From Bacilli bacterium (GTDB lineage Bacteria; Bacillota_I; Bacilli_A; RF39; UBA660): DNA of 51,174 nt. Below the pieces are notes generated by a model. It saw only the letters and a program-made list of their open reading frames with translations, made no database searches and was not told the DNA's origin. Below are positions 26,845-34,152 of the stretch, in pieces. How positions within the stretch are numbered: the first letter of the stretch is position 1; each line of letters starts with the position of its first letter. The position numbers were made by a program, and so were the translations under genes. The stretch covers positions 1 to 51,174 of the forward strand of contig JAFYER010000011.1 of assembly GCA_017544165.1 (NCBI GenBank), in the 5' to 3' direction.

Positions 26845-27984
26845 ATGAAAAAAATTTTTTTAATCATATTAATGCTTATTTTTATTATTCCAAATGTTAA
26901 TGCTTTAGATATGGAGGTCAGTGCCAAAAGTGCAATTTTGATTGATCAAAATACAGGAACAATTTTATATAAGAAAAACGAAAATGAAAGACTTCCTATG
27001 GCTTCTATGACCAAAATAATGAGCCTAATTTTAATAATGGAACAAATAAATGAAGGAAATCTATCCTATGATACTAAAGTAGAAATATCCTCGGAAGCTT
27101 CTTCGATGGGTGGATCTCAAATATTTTTACAGACGGGAGATGTTTATAAAGTTGGCGAACTTTTAAAAAGTATTGCTATGGCTTCAGCTAATGATGCAGT
27201 TGTAGCTCTTGCCGAAAAAACATATGGCTCTAAAGAGGAATTTATTAATAAAATGAATGAAAAAGCTAAAAAAATGGGCCTTAAAAATACAAACTTTGTC
27301 AATGTTCATGGCCTTGATGAGGAAAATCATTATTCCTCTGCTTATGATATGGCTTACATGGCAAAAGAACTATTAAAGTATGATGAAATTTTAAAATTTA
27401 CTTCTGTATATGAAGAGTATTTACAAAAAAGTGATGGATCTAAAATATGGCTTGTTAACACTAACAAACTTGTAAGATTTTATCCAGGTGTTGATGGACT
27501 TAAAACTGGTTATACGCAAAATGCAGGTTATTGTCTTACTGCTACTGCTAAAAAGAATAATCTTCGCCTTATAAGTGTCGTTATGGGTGAGGATTCAATT
27601 GAAAAAAGAAGTCAAGATACGGTTAAACTTTTAAACTATGGTTTTAATAGTTATAAAGTTAATCTCATTAAAAGTAAAGATGAAGTTTTAGGCAAAATAA
27701 AAGTTGAAGGAGGCAAAAAACAATATGTTGATGTTAGCCTTACTGATGATGCGATTGAACTTTTAAAAACAAATGATAAAATTAGTAAATATCAATTTAA
27801 TTTAAAAATAGATAAAATTAAGGCTCCAGTAAAAAAAGGTGATATAGTAGGTAAGGTTGAAATATTAAACGATAATAACAAAAAAATGAATGAATACGAT
27901 ATAACAGTTAATGAAAATGTATTAAAAGCCAATTATTTTGATTATTTAAAAAGAAATTTAAAAAGTGTATTTTTATTTAGTTAA
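26845..27984 (+). CDS. dacF: D-alanyl-D-alanine carboxypeptidase (DacF-like, S11)
   Basis: This 379-residue exported penicillin-binding protein trims peptidoglycan stem peptides. The signal peptide is residues 1-20. ASMTKI (SxxK), MASANDAVV (SxN) and DGLKTGYT (KTG) are all in place, and the C-terminal beta domain (about 265-379) is present with a tail that may bind the membrane. In Bacillus dacF directly precedes spoIIA. Here it lies in the same order, with two other genes inserted, which supports a sporulation-linked role. Confidence 0.92.
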   Translation: MKKIFLIILMLIFIIPNVNALDMEVSAKSAILIDQNTGTILYKKNENERLPMASMTKIMSLILIMEQINEGNLSYDTKVEISSEASSMGGSQIFLQTGDVYKVGELLKSIAMASANDAVVALAEKTYGSKEEFINKMNEKAKKMGLKNTNFVNVHGLDEENHYSSAYDMAYMAKELLKYDEILKFTSVYEEYLQKSDGSKIWLVNTNKLVRFYPGVDGLKTGYTQNAGYCLTATAKKNNLRLISVVMGEDSIEKRSQDTVKLLNYGFNSYKVNLIKSKDEVLGKIKVEGGKKQYVDVSLTDDAIELLKTNDKISKYQFNLKIDKIKAPVKKGDIVGKVEILNDNNKKMNEYDITVNENVLKANYFDYLKRNLKSVFLFS

Positions 27985-28022
27985 TAGTTTTATTATTATT
28001 AAAAAAATATTATAATAATTAT

Positions 28023-29060
28023 GTGAAAAGTTTTTATGATTATCTCAAAAAAAATAAGGATGTGACAATTAAAGAAAAACCATGGAATGCTATGGATGAT
28101 CTTTTTTGCGCATGCATTTCTTATATTCCATTACTTCAAAACTTTGAATTTAAAACATTTGATGAGCTTTGTAGTGAAGTTATCAATTTTGATTATCCCT
28201 CAAAACCAGAATATGTTTCTTATACCGATAAAAAAATTTTTACTATTTTAAAAGATTCAAAGAGATATCATAATATGTGTTTCTTTAATTATGTCAAAAT
28301 AATCGATAATAATACCCAATTTGGAGCTATAACAATTACACTTGGTAGTAAAAAAGTTATCAGTTTTCAAGGATCTGATGGTTCAATGATAGGCTGGATT
28401 GAAAACTTACGACTTATTTATGAATATCCGACGTATACTCAAAAATTAGCTATTGATTATTTAAAAGAAAATGTTCATATGTTTGATTATAATGTCGATG
28501 TTGTGGGCCACTCAAAAGGTGGAAATTTAGCCATAGTTGCAGCAATGGAAATGAAATGGTATAAAAAAATTAGAATAAAAAAAGTATATAATTTTGATGG
28601 CCCGGGATTAACGGAAACTGAGTATAATTCAAAAAGGTATCAACAAATTTTCCAAAAAATAGAGAATTATCTTCCTAATAAATCGTATGTAGGTACTCTT
28701 TTATATAGTGATAACAATGTTGTTGTTGATACAAACGCCATGTTTATTGGCGTGCATTATCCAACAAACTGGAAAATAAATGAAAATGATGATTTTGTTT
28801 TAAGCAATTTATCATCACTTAGTAAAAAAATTCATCAAATGACAACGAGCAATTTAAAAGACTTAGATAAAAAGTCTATAAAAAAAGTTTTAGAGGAAAT
28901 ATTTAAAGTTTTTGATGAGCGCAAAAAAGAACATTTCAGTATAACTTTAAGGGATATTCATAATATTATTAAAAAAATAGATAATGCCCCAACTAAGGAA
29001 AAAGAATATGTTTTAGCACTTATTAAATCAATGTTTGATCTTTCAAATAATAAAGAATAA
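28023..29060 (+). CDS. Mbeg1-like/DUF2974 alpha/beta-hydrolase
   Basis: This 345-residue protein has VDVVGHSKGGNLAIVAA (about residues 160-176), the lipase nucleophile elbow with a GHSKGG motif, and the helical N-terminal region (NAMDDLFCACISYIPLL) typical of the DUF2974 family. No signal peptide is seen. The start is GTG at 28023. TATAAT at 28011-28016 ends only six bases before it and no SD is visible, so the transcript may be leaderless. A terminator follows at 29060-29091. Substrate is unknown. Confidence 0.78.
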   Translation: MKSFYDYLKKNKDVTIKEKPWNAMDDLFCACISYIPLLQNFEFKTFDELCSEVINFDYPSKPEYVSYTDKKIFTILKDSKRYHNMCFFNYVKIIDNNTQFGAITITLGSKKVISFQGSDGSMIGWIENLRLIYEYPTYTQKLAIDYLKENVHMFDYNVDVVGHSKGGNLAIVAAMEMKWYKKIRIKKVYNFDGPGLTETEYNSKRYQQIFQKIENYLPNKSYVGTLLYSDNNVVVDTNAMFIGVHYPTNWKINENDDFVLSNLSSLSKKIHQMTTSNLKDLDKKSIKKVLEEIFKVFDERKKEHFSITLRDIHNIIKKIDNAPTKEKEYVLALIKSMFDLSNNKE

Positions 29061-29091
29061 AAAAGATTATGTTTTTTCATAGTCTTTTTTT
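29060..29091 (+). terminator. terminator after the lipase-like gene
   Basis: AAAAAGATTATG / CATAGTCTTTTT forms a 12-bp stem with one mismatch around six T, followed by a T run. Confidence 0.8.
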
Positions 29092-29133
29092 ATATATAGA
29101 TATTAATCGGTAAATCAGATAAGGAGGTAATTT

Positions 29134-29940
29134 ATGAATAATGATTTAGCATTAATTGTACTTGATAATTTTAAGGAAATGGGGGATAAAGTCAACAAAG
29201 TAATTAAAAAACTTAAGAAAAATGAGGATGATTATATCATTCCCATAAAACTCGATCGCTTTGCAAATGGGGAAGGAAAAGCAACAATTTTAGAAACAGT
29301 TCGGGATAAAGATGTCTACGTTCTAACTGATATCGGTAATCATAGTTTGACATATAAAATGCATGATTTTGATAATCATTATTCACCTGATGATCACTAT
29401 CAAGATTTAAAAAGAATTATTCTTGCTATGTGTGGGCATGCTAAAAAAATTACTTTAATAATGCCGCTTTTATATGAATCAAGACAACATCGAAGAAAAG
29501 GTAGAGAATCACTTGATTGTGCATATGCCATGCAAGAACTTGCCAGTATGGGTGTTAAGGAAATAATAACGTTTGATGTTCATGATCCAAATCTATGTAA
29601 TGCTGTACCTTTACTTGCATTTGAAAATTTTTATTCGACTGGTAATATTCTAGAACAATTTGCTAAAGATAATAAAGATATATTAAATGATATGCTAATT
29701 GTTAGCCCTGATTTTGGAGCTATGGAAAGGGCAAGATATTATGCTGAAATGCTTTCATGTGAAGTTGGAGTTTTTTATAAACGAAGGGATTTATCAAAAG
29801 TTGTCAATGGCAAAAATCCCATCATTGAACACGCTTATATGGGGGCTGATGTCAAAAATAAAAACATAATTGTTGTAGATGATATGATAGCTTCCGGAAA
29901 TTCTATTTTAGAAGTCGCTCATGAATTAAAAAGGCGCTAA
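29134..29940 (+). CDS. prs: Ribose-phosphate pyrophosphokinase, N-terminal part before a frameshift
   Basis: This 268-residue frame holds most of PRPP synthase, which makes PRPP from ribose-5-phosphate and ATP for nucleotide, His and Trp synthesis. Visible motifs are RFANGEG, PLLYESRQHRRKGRES (catalytic flexible region), TFDVHDP and the PRPP loop VVDDMIASGNSI. The frame stops at TAA 29938-29940, straight after five A (29928-29932). The missing C-terminus continues in the +1 frame from GGC at 29933. It is a divergent member of the family. AGGAGG precedes the ATG. Confidence 0.85.
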   Translation: MNNDLALIVLDNFKEMGDKVNKVIKKLKKNEDDYIIPIKLDRFANGEGKATILETVRDKDVYVLTDIGNHSLTYKMHDFDNHYSPDDHYQDLKRIILAMCGHAKKITLIMPLLYESRQHRRKGRESLDCAYAMQELASMGVKEIITFDVHDPNLCNAVPLLAFENFYSTGNILEQFAKDNKDILNDMLIVSPDFGAMERARYYAEMLSCEVGVFYKRRDLSKVVNGKNPIIEHAYMGADVKNKNIIVVDDMIASGNSILEVAHELKRR

Positions 29941-29944
29941 TAAA

Positions 29945-30223
29945 GTGTTTTTATGCTCAACATTTTCCCTTTTTACCGAAGGCATAGAAAGATTTGAATT
30001 AGCTTATGAAGATAATACCTTTGATGGTCTTTATACAACTAATCTAACTTATATTAAAGATGAAGTAAAAAAGCAAAAATGGTTTAATAGTGTAGATTGT
30101 TCAGAAAAAATAGCAAAAGCAATTGTCACTTTAAATGATGGAAAATCAATATCACCACTTTTAAATGGAAAAGCCGATTTATATAAGAAAATGGAGAAAA
30201 TACAAGGAAGTCATACTAAATAA
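29945..30223 (+). CDS. prs: Ribose-phosphate pyrophosphokinase, C-terminal part in the +1 frame
   Basis: Read from GGC at 29933 the sequence gives GANKVFLCSTFSLFTEG, the expected strand after the PRPP loop, and then about 80 further residues. The whole enzyme would be about 362 residues. The GTG at 29945 has no SD and is probably not a real start. Either the gene carries an inserted A (or an assembly error) or the ribosome shifts +1 at AAA-A before a slow AGG codon. A terminator begins at 30208. Confidence 0.75.
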   Translation: MFLCSTFSLFTEGIERFELAYEDNTFDGLYTTNLTYIKDEVKKQKWFNSVDCSEKIAKAIVTLNDGKSISPLLNGKADLYKKMEKIQGSHTK

Positions 30224-30237
30224 GGTATGACTTTTTT
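30208..30237 (+). terminator. terminator after prs
   Basis: A perfect 9-bp stem AAGTCATAC / GTATGACTT (30208-30216, 30225-30233) is followed by a T run. Confidence 0.85.
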
Positions 30238-30295
30238 GTCGAATTATATTCATATTTTAAAAAAACTGTTAAAACAATTGCTATCTTTTGTCGAA
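30237..30295 (+). promoter_or_regulatory. two Spo0A-box matches upstream of the spoIIA-type operon
   Basis: TGTCGAA occurs at 30237-30243 and again at 30289-30295, each preceded by a T run (TTTTTTGTCGAAT, TTTTGTCGAATC). This is the core of the Spo0A~P binding site TTTGTCGAAA. A candidate -10, TATTAT (30325-30330), would place the nearer box about 45 bases before transcription start. In Bacillus, spoIIA is a direct Spo0A~P target. That Spo0A acts here is inference. Confidence 0.6.
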
Positions 30296-30350
30296 TCTGT
30301 TTAAAACTGTTTCAAAAGTCTCTATATTATTTATAGAAAAGGTGATACCA

Positions 30351-30671
30351 GTGTTAAAAATGGATTTGAGATATGAAAAAAACATATTGTTTATTAACCT
30401 CGAAGGAACACTTAATCGAGGTACTTCATATAAAATAAATAATTTTTTGATTCCTTCGATTTTAAAACATCGTATAAAATATGGCATTTTAAATATAAAA
30501 TCATTAAGAGAAATAGATGAAGATGGAATTGATTCATTATTGAATATTAAATCGTCTTTTAAAAACAATAAGGGTTTATTATTACTACATGAAACAAATG
30601 ATGAAATAATCAAAAGTATTAATAAACTTCATTTAAAAAAAGTTAAATCATTAGATAAAATGGGTGTTTAA
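30351..30671 (+). CDS. spoIIAA: SpoIIAA-like STAS protein with Asp at the phospho-site
   Basis: This 106-residue single STAS domain starts DLRYEKNILFINLEGTLN, like anti-anti-sigma factors. In SpoIIAA the anti-sigma kinase SpoIIAB phosphorylates Ser58 in the DSSG loop. Here the aligned loop is IDEDG, with Asp58 in place of that Ser, so it cannot be switched in the usual way. The GTG at 30351 is preferred because AAAGG stands eight bases before it; ATG 30360 is an alternative. The stop lies one base before the sigF ATG. Identity rests on synteny (dacF ... sigF-spoVA) and the fold pattern. Confidence 0.72.
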   Translation: MLKMDLRYEKNILFINLEGTLNRGTSYKINNFLIPSILKHRIKYGILNIKSLREIDEDGIDSLLNIKSSFKNNKGLLLLHETNDEIIKSINKLHLKKVKSLDKMGV

Positions 30672-30672
30672 A

Positions 30673-31314
30673 ATGCAAATTGAAAAGTTAATCGAAGAAA
30701 ACCAGAAACTTATTTATAAAATTGCTTCCAGCTTTTATAATGTCGATAAAGATGATCTTTATCAAGCGGGTGTTTTAGGTTTGCTTAAAGCTATTAAAAA
30801 ATATAAAAGAGGAAGTAACGCTAAGTTTTCTAGTTATGCTTATGAATATATATATGGAGAAATGTATGCCCTTGTAAATAATCGTAATATTAAAATAAGT
30901 AAAGATATTTTAAAATTATACAAGATGATTGAAAAAACAAGATATGCTTTATGTCAAAAAAATGGGTACATTCCTTCAGATGGGCAAATTGCCGACTTTT
31001 TAGAAATTGATGAAAAAAAGATTAATGAAGCTATTATGGCGGGAAAGGAAATTATGAGTCTTGATGTACATGAATTAATGCCTGTTTATGAGACAATTGC
31101 GTGTGAAGAAAAAACAAGTATAGATGATCAAATAATACTATCTGAAGGGTTAGAAAAATTATCTGATGATGAAAAACAAATAATAAAAGCCCGTTATTAT
31201 GAGGACATGACACAAAGTGAAGTTGCCAAAAAACTTGCCATGACTCAAGTAATGGTTTCTAGATATGAGAAAAAAGGATTATCTAAAATGCAAGAATATA
31301 TGCGACTTTATTAG
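30673..31314 (+). CDS. sigF: Sporulation sigma factor, SigF-like
   Basis: This 213-residue factor belongs to the SigF/SigG/SigB group. Region 2 is DDLYQAGVLGLLKAIKKY followed by FSSYAYEYIYGEMYALV. Region 3 lies around PSDGQIADFLEIDEKKI. Region 4 is LSDDEKQIIKARYYEDMTQ with the helix-turn-helix SEVAKKLAMTQVMVSRYEKK. The ATG at 30673 has GGGTG just upstream; a GTG at 30664 inside spoIIAA is the alternative. Position between spoIIAA-like and spoVAC points to sigma-F, the first forespore factor, though a sigma-G identity cannot be excluded from sequence alone. The usual spoIIAB between it and spoIIAA is absent. Confidence 0.88.
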   Translation: MQIEKLIEENQKLIYKIASSFYNVDKDDLYQAGVLGLLKAIKKYKRGSNAKFSSYAYEYIYGEMYALVNNRNIKISKDILKLYKMIEKTRYALCQKNGYIPSDGQIADFLEIDEKKINEAIMAGKEIMSLDVHELMPVYETIACEEKTSIDDQIILSEGLEKLSDDEKQIIKARYYEDMTQSEVAKKLAMTQVMVSRYEKKGLSKMQEYMRLY

Positions 31315-31325
31315 TATATTATTAT

Positions 31326-31332
31326 CATACTA
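31326..31332 (+). promoter_or_regulatory. sigma-G/F-like -10 element before spoVAC
   Basis: CATACTA matches the forespore -10 pattern CATNNTA and lies 17 bases before the spoVAC ATG. The -35 side (GACTT at 31304-31308, 17-base spacing) is only a partial match. No SD precedes the ATG. Confidence 0.4.
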
Positions 31333-31348
31333 AGTTAATAATATTATT

Positions 31349-31786
31349 ATGAATAAAGAAGAGTATCAAAAATTAATTAAAGCTAAAAAGCCAAAGGAAC
31401 CAAAGCTAAAAAATGCATTAATTGCTTTTTTTACCGGAGGATTTATGGGCTTTTTTTGTGAAATATTATCAAAATTATTAATTGTTTGGTTAGGCATACC
31501 AAAATCTTTTAGTTATGGAATTATTTGTTTTTTACTAATCCTTTGCGCATCATTTTTTACAGCGTTAGGTTTTTTTGATAACTTAATAGTTAAATATAAA
31601 TGTGGTCTTATTATTCCTACGACTGGCTTTGCACATAGCGTTACATCATCAGCTTTAGAATATAAAAATGATGGTATGATAACTGGACTTGGTTCTAATT
31701 TTTTTAAATTAGCAGGATCTGTAATTTTGTATGGAATTGTTTCGGCATTCTTTTTATGCTTATTGAAGGTGATTTGTTATGCCTAG
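31349..31786 (+). CDS. spoVAC: Stage V sporulation protein AC
   Basis: This 145-residue membrane protein has about four hydrophobic helices. LKNALIAFFTGGFMGFFCEIL, PTTGFAHSVTSSALEYKNDG and GLGSNFFKLAGSVILYGI are conserved in SpoVAC. It is part of the inner-membrane channel that loads dipicolinic acid into the spore and releases it in germination. The end overlaps spoVAD by 8 bp. spoVAA and spoVAB are absent, as in clostridia, leaving the C-D-E core. Confidence 0.95.
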   Translation: MNKEEYQKLIKAKKPKEPKLKNALIAFFTGGFMGFFCEILSKLLIVWLGIPKSFSYGIICFLLILCASFFTALGFFDNLIVKYKCGLIIPTTGFAHSVTSSALEYKNDGMITGLGSNFFKLAGSVILYGIVSAFFLCLLKVICYA

Positions 31787-32738
31787 TTTAAAATTCAAAA
31801 ATGTTTATTTAAAAGATTATTTTACAATTGTTGGACCTAAAGAGAAACAGAGTAAATTAAAAAAGTATGATTTAGATTTTGATGATTATTATTTTGAAAC
31901 TAAAACTTTTGAAATGGCTGAAATAAAAATGCAAAAAATGGTTATCGATAATCTTTTGAAGAAAAATAATATTGATTATATCATAGGTGGAGATTTAATT
32001 AATCAGATTGCTATATCTTCATATGCCGCTAGAAATTGTGGTATTCCATTTGTTGGTATTTATTCCGCATGTTCTAGTTTCGTTGAAGCACTTTTACTAG
32101 CAAGTACCATAATAGATAGTGAAAATGCCCAAAATATTATATGTCTCACATCTTCTCACAATCTAACAGCAGAAAAACAATATCGTTATCCTACTGAGTA
32201 TGGTAATACTAAACCTCATACAGCAACCACAACGGCTACGGGAGCAGTAGGGGCGGTTGTTTCCAAAGAAAAAAGTAGAATAATGATTAAAAATGGTACA
32301 TTTGGCAAAATAATTGATTTAGGAGTAAACGATGCTAATCACATGGGAGCTGTTATGGCTCCAGCTTGTGCAGATACAATTCATAACCATTTAATTAATA
32401 ATAAGAAAAAACCTGATGATTATGATTTGATATTAACGGGTGATTTAGGCAAAATAGGTATTAATATTTTAAAAGAATATTATAAAAATGCCTTCAATGA
32501 AACACTTAACAATGTTGTTGATAGTGGTAGTGAAATATATAAACAAAATCAAGATACCTATTCTGGTGGCAGCGGTCCTTGTTGTCTTCCGTTATATTTT
32601 TTTTGCAACATTTTAACAAAAGAAAAGTATCATAAAATTTTACTTGTTGGAACAGGATCATTACATACCCCGGTACTTGTCAATCAACACCAAACAATTC
32701 CGGCAATATCCCATGTTATAGAAATCGAGGTGCTTTAA
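31779..32738 (+). CDS. spoVAD: Stage V sporulation protein AD
   Basis: This 319-residue protein has a thiolase-like fold, is a peripheral inner-membrane partner of the SpoVA channel and binds dipicolinic acid. GGDLINQIAISSYAARNCGIPF, seen here in two blocks around residues 70-90, is followed by GIYSACSSFVEALLLA, TATGAVGAVV and NDANHMGAVMAPA, all conserved in the family. It is slightly shorter than the Bacillus protein (about 338). Its stop and the spoVAE start share one base. Confidence 0.95.
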   Translation: MPSLKFKNVYLKDYFTIVGPKEKQSKLKKYDLDFDDYYFETKTFEMAEIKMQKMVIDNLLKKNNIDYIIGGDLINQIAISSYAARNCGIPFVGIYSACSSFVEALLLASTIIDSENAQNIICLTSSHNLTAEKQYRYPTEYGNTKPHTATTTATGAVGAVVSKEKSRIMIKNGTFGKIIDLGVNDANHMGAVMAPACADTIHNHLINNKKKPDDYDLILTGDLGKIGINILKEYYKNAFNETLNNVVDSGSEIYKQNQDTYSGGSGPCCLPLYFFCNILTKEKYHKILLVGTGSLHTPVLVNQHQTIPAISHVIEIEVL

Positions 32739-33088
32739 TGATTTATTTAAATGCTTTTTTACTTCCTGCGTTTACTTGCATGATTGGTCAAGTTATATTA
32801 GATAATACGAAACTTACAGCTGGCCATATAACATCGATTTTTACCGTTTTTGGAGCTATATTATCTTTTTTTGGCATTTATCCTATTTTAATTGAAAAAG
32901 CAGGGGCAGGCGCTACTATTTTAATATCCAATTTTGGCCACATGCTTTTTATAGGTGGGATGCAAGGATATAATGAGCAAGGTTTTTTAGGGATTTTTGC
33001 TGGACTTTTAAGCAAAAGTTCTCTTGCTATAACTTCAGCAGTAATAATTGCTTTTGTCTTTTCAATCCTTTTTAAACCAAAAAATTAA
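32738..33088 (+). CDS. spoVAE: Stage V sporulation protein AE
   Basis: This 116-residue membrane protein of the SpoVAEB type has three hydrophobic helices. LPAFTCMIGQVILDNTKLTA GHITS (about residues 8-32) and the glycine-rich GAGATILISNFGH are typical. It completes the C-D-E channel core for dipicolinic acid transport. No terminator is seen before the next gene 66 bases on. Confidence 0.93.
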   Translation: MIYLNAFLLPAFTCMIGQVILDNTKLTAGHITSIFTVFGAILSFFGIYPILIEKAGAGATILISNFGHMLFIGGMQGYNEQGFLGIFAGLLSKSSLAITSAVIIAFVFSILFKPKN

Positions 33089-33109
33089 TTATTTTAAATT
33101 TAGGACTAT

Positions 33110-33140
33110 GAATATTTTGCTTTTTATGTCATAATATAAT
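33110..33140 (+). promoter_or_regulatory. sigma-E-like promoter overlapping a vegetative -10
   Basis: GAATATT (33110-33116) is a perfect sigma-E -35 (KMATATT). After 13 bases CATAATAT (33130-33137) matches the -10 CATACANT at five of seven fixed positions. TATAAT at 33135-33140 could instead be a housekeeping -10 but has no good -35. Confidence 0.45.
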
Positions 33141-33154
33141 AGAGGTAGAATATT

Positions 33155-33841
33155 ATGGAAGAGAATAAAACTATAGAAATGCCAGAAACAAATGAGGAAG
33201 CTAGCGTAAATGTTTCACCACTTTTAGCAGAATTTGCAGAGGAGCCAATTGTAGAGGCTCCAGTAGAAACTCAATCAGAGCCTACGATAGAACCTCCAGT
33301 AGTTGAAGAAACCCCAGAATCTGTAGAGCCTGCTGCACCAGTTATTGAATCGCCAGTTGTAACAGAAGAAACTCATGTAGAACCTGCACCTACAATTGAA
33401 AACCCTGTGGTATCTGAAACAAAGGAAGATGCTTATGTGGCTACTCCTGTTATTCCTGAAAAACCTGTAGAAACCGAAGCAACTGTAGTGCAAGATCCTA
33501 TAGTTAGTGAGGAAAGCAATCAAACAGGGGTAGTATCTGTTTCTAAAGAAACTCCAGTGGTTAATGAAGAACCAATCGCTACGCCAGCTGTTTCAGGTGA
33601 GCCTGTTGTTGTAGAAACTCCAGCAGCTACAACTACACAAGTAGAAGCTCCAGTTCAAAAAGCTGAAGGCGAAGTTGCATTAGTTGTTGATGAGAGTACA
33701 ATTGCTGAAAAACCACAAGAAGTTGAAACAGAAAAGAAAAAAGAACCAAGTAAAGTTGCTCAAATAATTGGTACAGCTGTGGTTTTATTAATTACGGCAG
33801 GTCTAGCATATTTAATAATAAGAAATTTTTTAGCGCTTTAA
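33155..33841 (+). CDS. Pro/Glu/Val/Thr-rich tail-anchored protein of unknown function
   Basis: This is a 228-residue protein. Residues 1-195 are a low-complexity acidic stretch of irregular repeats of the type E-x-P-V-V-x-E and V-E-x-P, with almost no aromatic residues, so it should be extended and unstructured. A short basic patch (EKKKEPSK) precedes one C-terminal membrane helix (VAQIIGTAVVLLITAGLAYL), giving a tail-anchored layout with the bulk in the cytosol or intermembrane space. The gene follows spoVAE, and its promoter resembles sigma-E sites, so a spore-morphogenesis role is possible. I recognise no family. Confidence 0.7.
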   Translation: MEENKTIEMPETNEEASVNVSPLLAEFAEEPIVEAPVETQSEPTIEPPVVEETPESVEPAAPVIESPVVTEETHVEPAPTIENPVVSETKEDAYVATPVIPEKPVETEATVVQDPIVSEESNQTGVVSVSKETPVVNEEPIATPAVSGEPVVVETPAATTTQVEAPVQKAEGEVALVVDESTIAEKPQEVETEKKKEPSKVAQIIGTAVVLLITAGLAYLIIRNFLAL

Positions 33842-34152
33842 TTTATTTTTAAAATTTGTTCAAAGATTAAGATTTGATTATTAAAATAGATTTTATGAAA
33901 TGTAGGATCTATTTTTTTAATGGTACCCGTTTTTTGAACAATTTTATCAGCATAAAAATATTCAATACAAATTATTCTTTGCTCATAGAAAGCTTCGATT
34001 AATTTACTTTCAATGTTTTGTTTTTGTTCATCGGAAAAAATGGGCATTTTAAATTTGTTTCTTTCCTGTTGAACGCTATGAACCACTTCTTTGCTAGAAA
34101 TAACGGAGTTAAAGGGAGCCCATTTAATCATCCCTCGATCAATACTAGGCAT
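33838..34152 (-). CDS. YolD-like protein
   Basis: This 104-residue protein starts MPSIDRGMIKWAPFNSV, diagnostic of the YolD family, which accompanies Y-family lesion-bypass polymerases in Firmicutes. Conserved positions continue through CIEYFYADKIVQKTGTIKKID. The start is ATG 34150-34152 with GGAGG five bases upstream; the longer frame from 34182 lies inside the polymerase gene. It overlaps the polymerase stop by eight bases, so the pair is co-translated. The exact action is unknown. Confidence 0.88.
   Translation of the reverse strand: MPSIDRGMIKWAPFNSVISSKEVVHSVQQERNKFKMPIFSDEQKQNIESKLIEAFYEQRIICIEYFYADKIVQKTGTIKKIDPTFHKIYFNNQILIFEQILKIN

Noticed and set aside
30281-30613. 110-residue frame antisense to spoIIAA
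   Set aside because: It covers the Spo0A-box/promoter region and the STAS gene on the other strand and resembles no family.
33275-33523. Aromatic- and Arg-rich minus-strand frame
   Set aside because: It is the antisense shadow of the Pro/Glu/Val repeats of the tail-anchored protein; no SD or start context.
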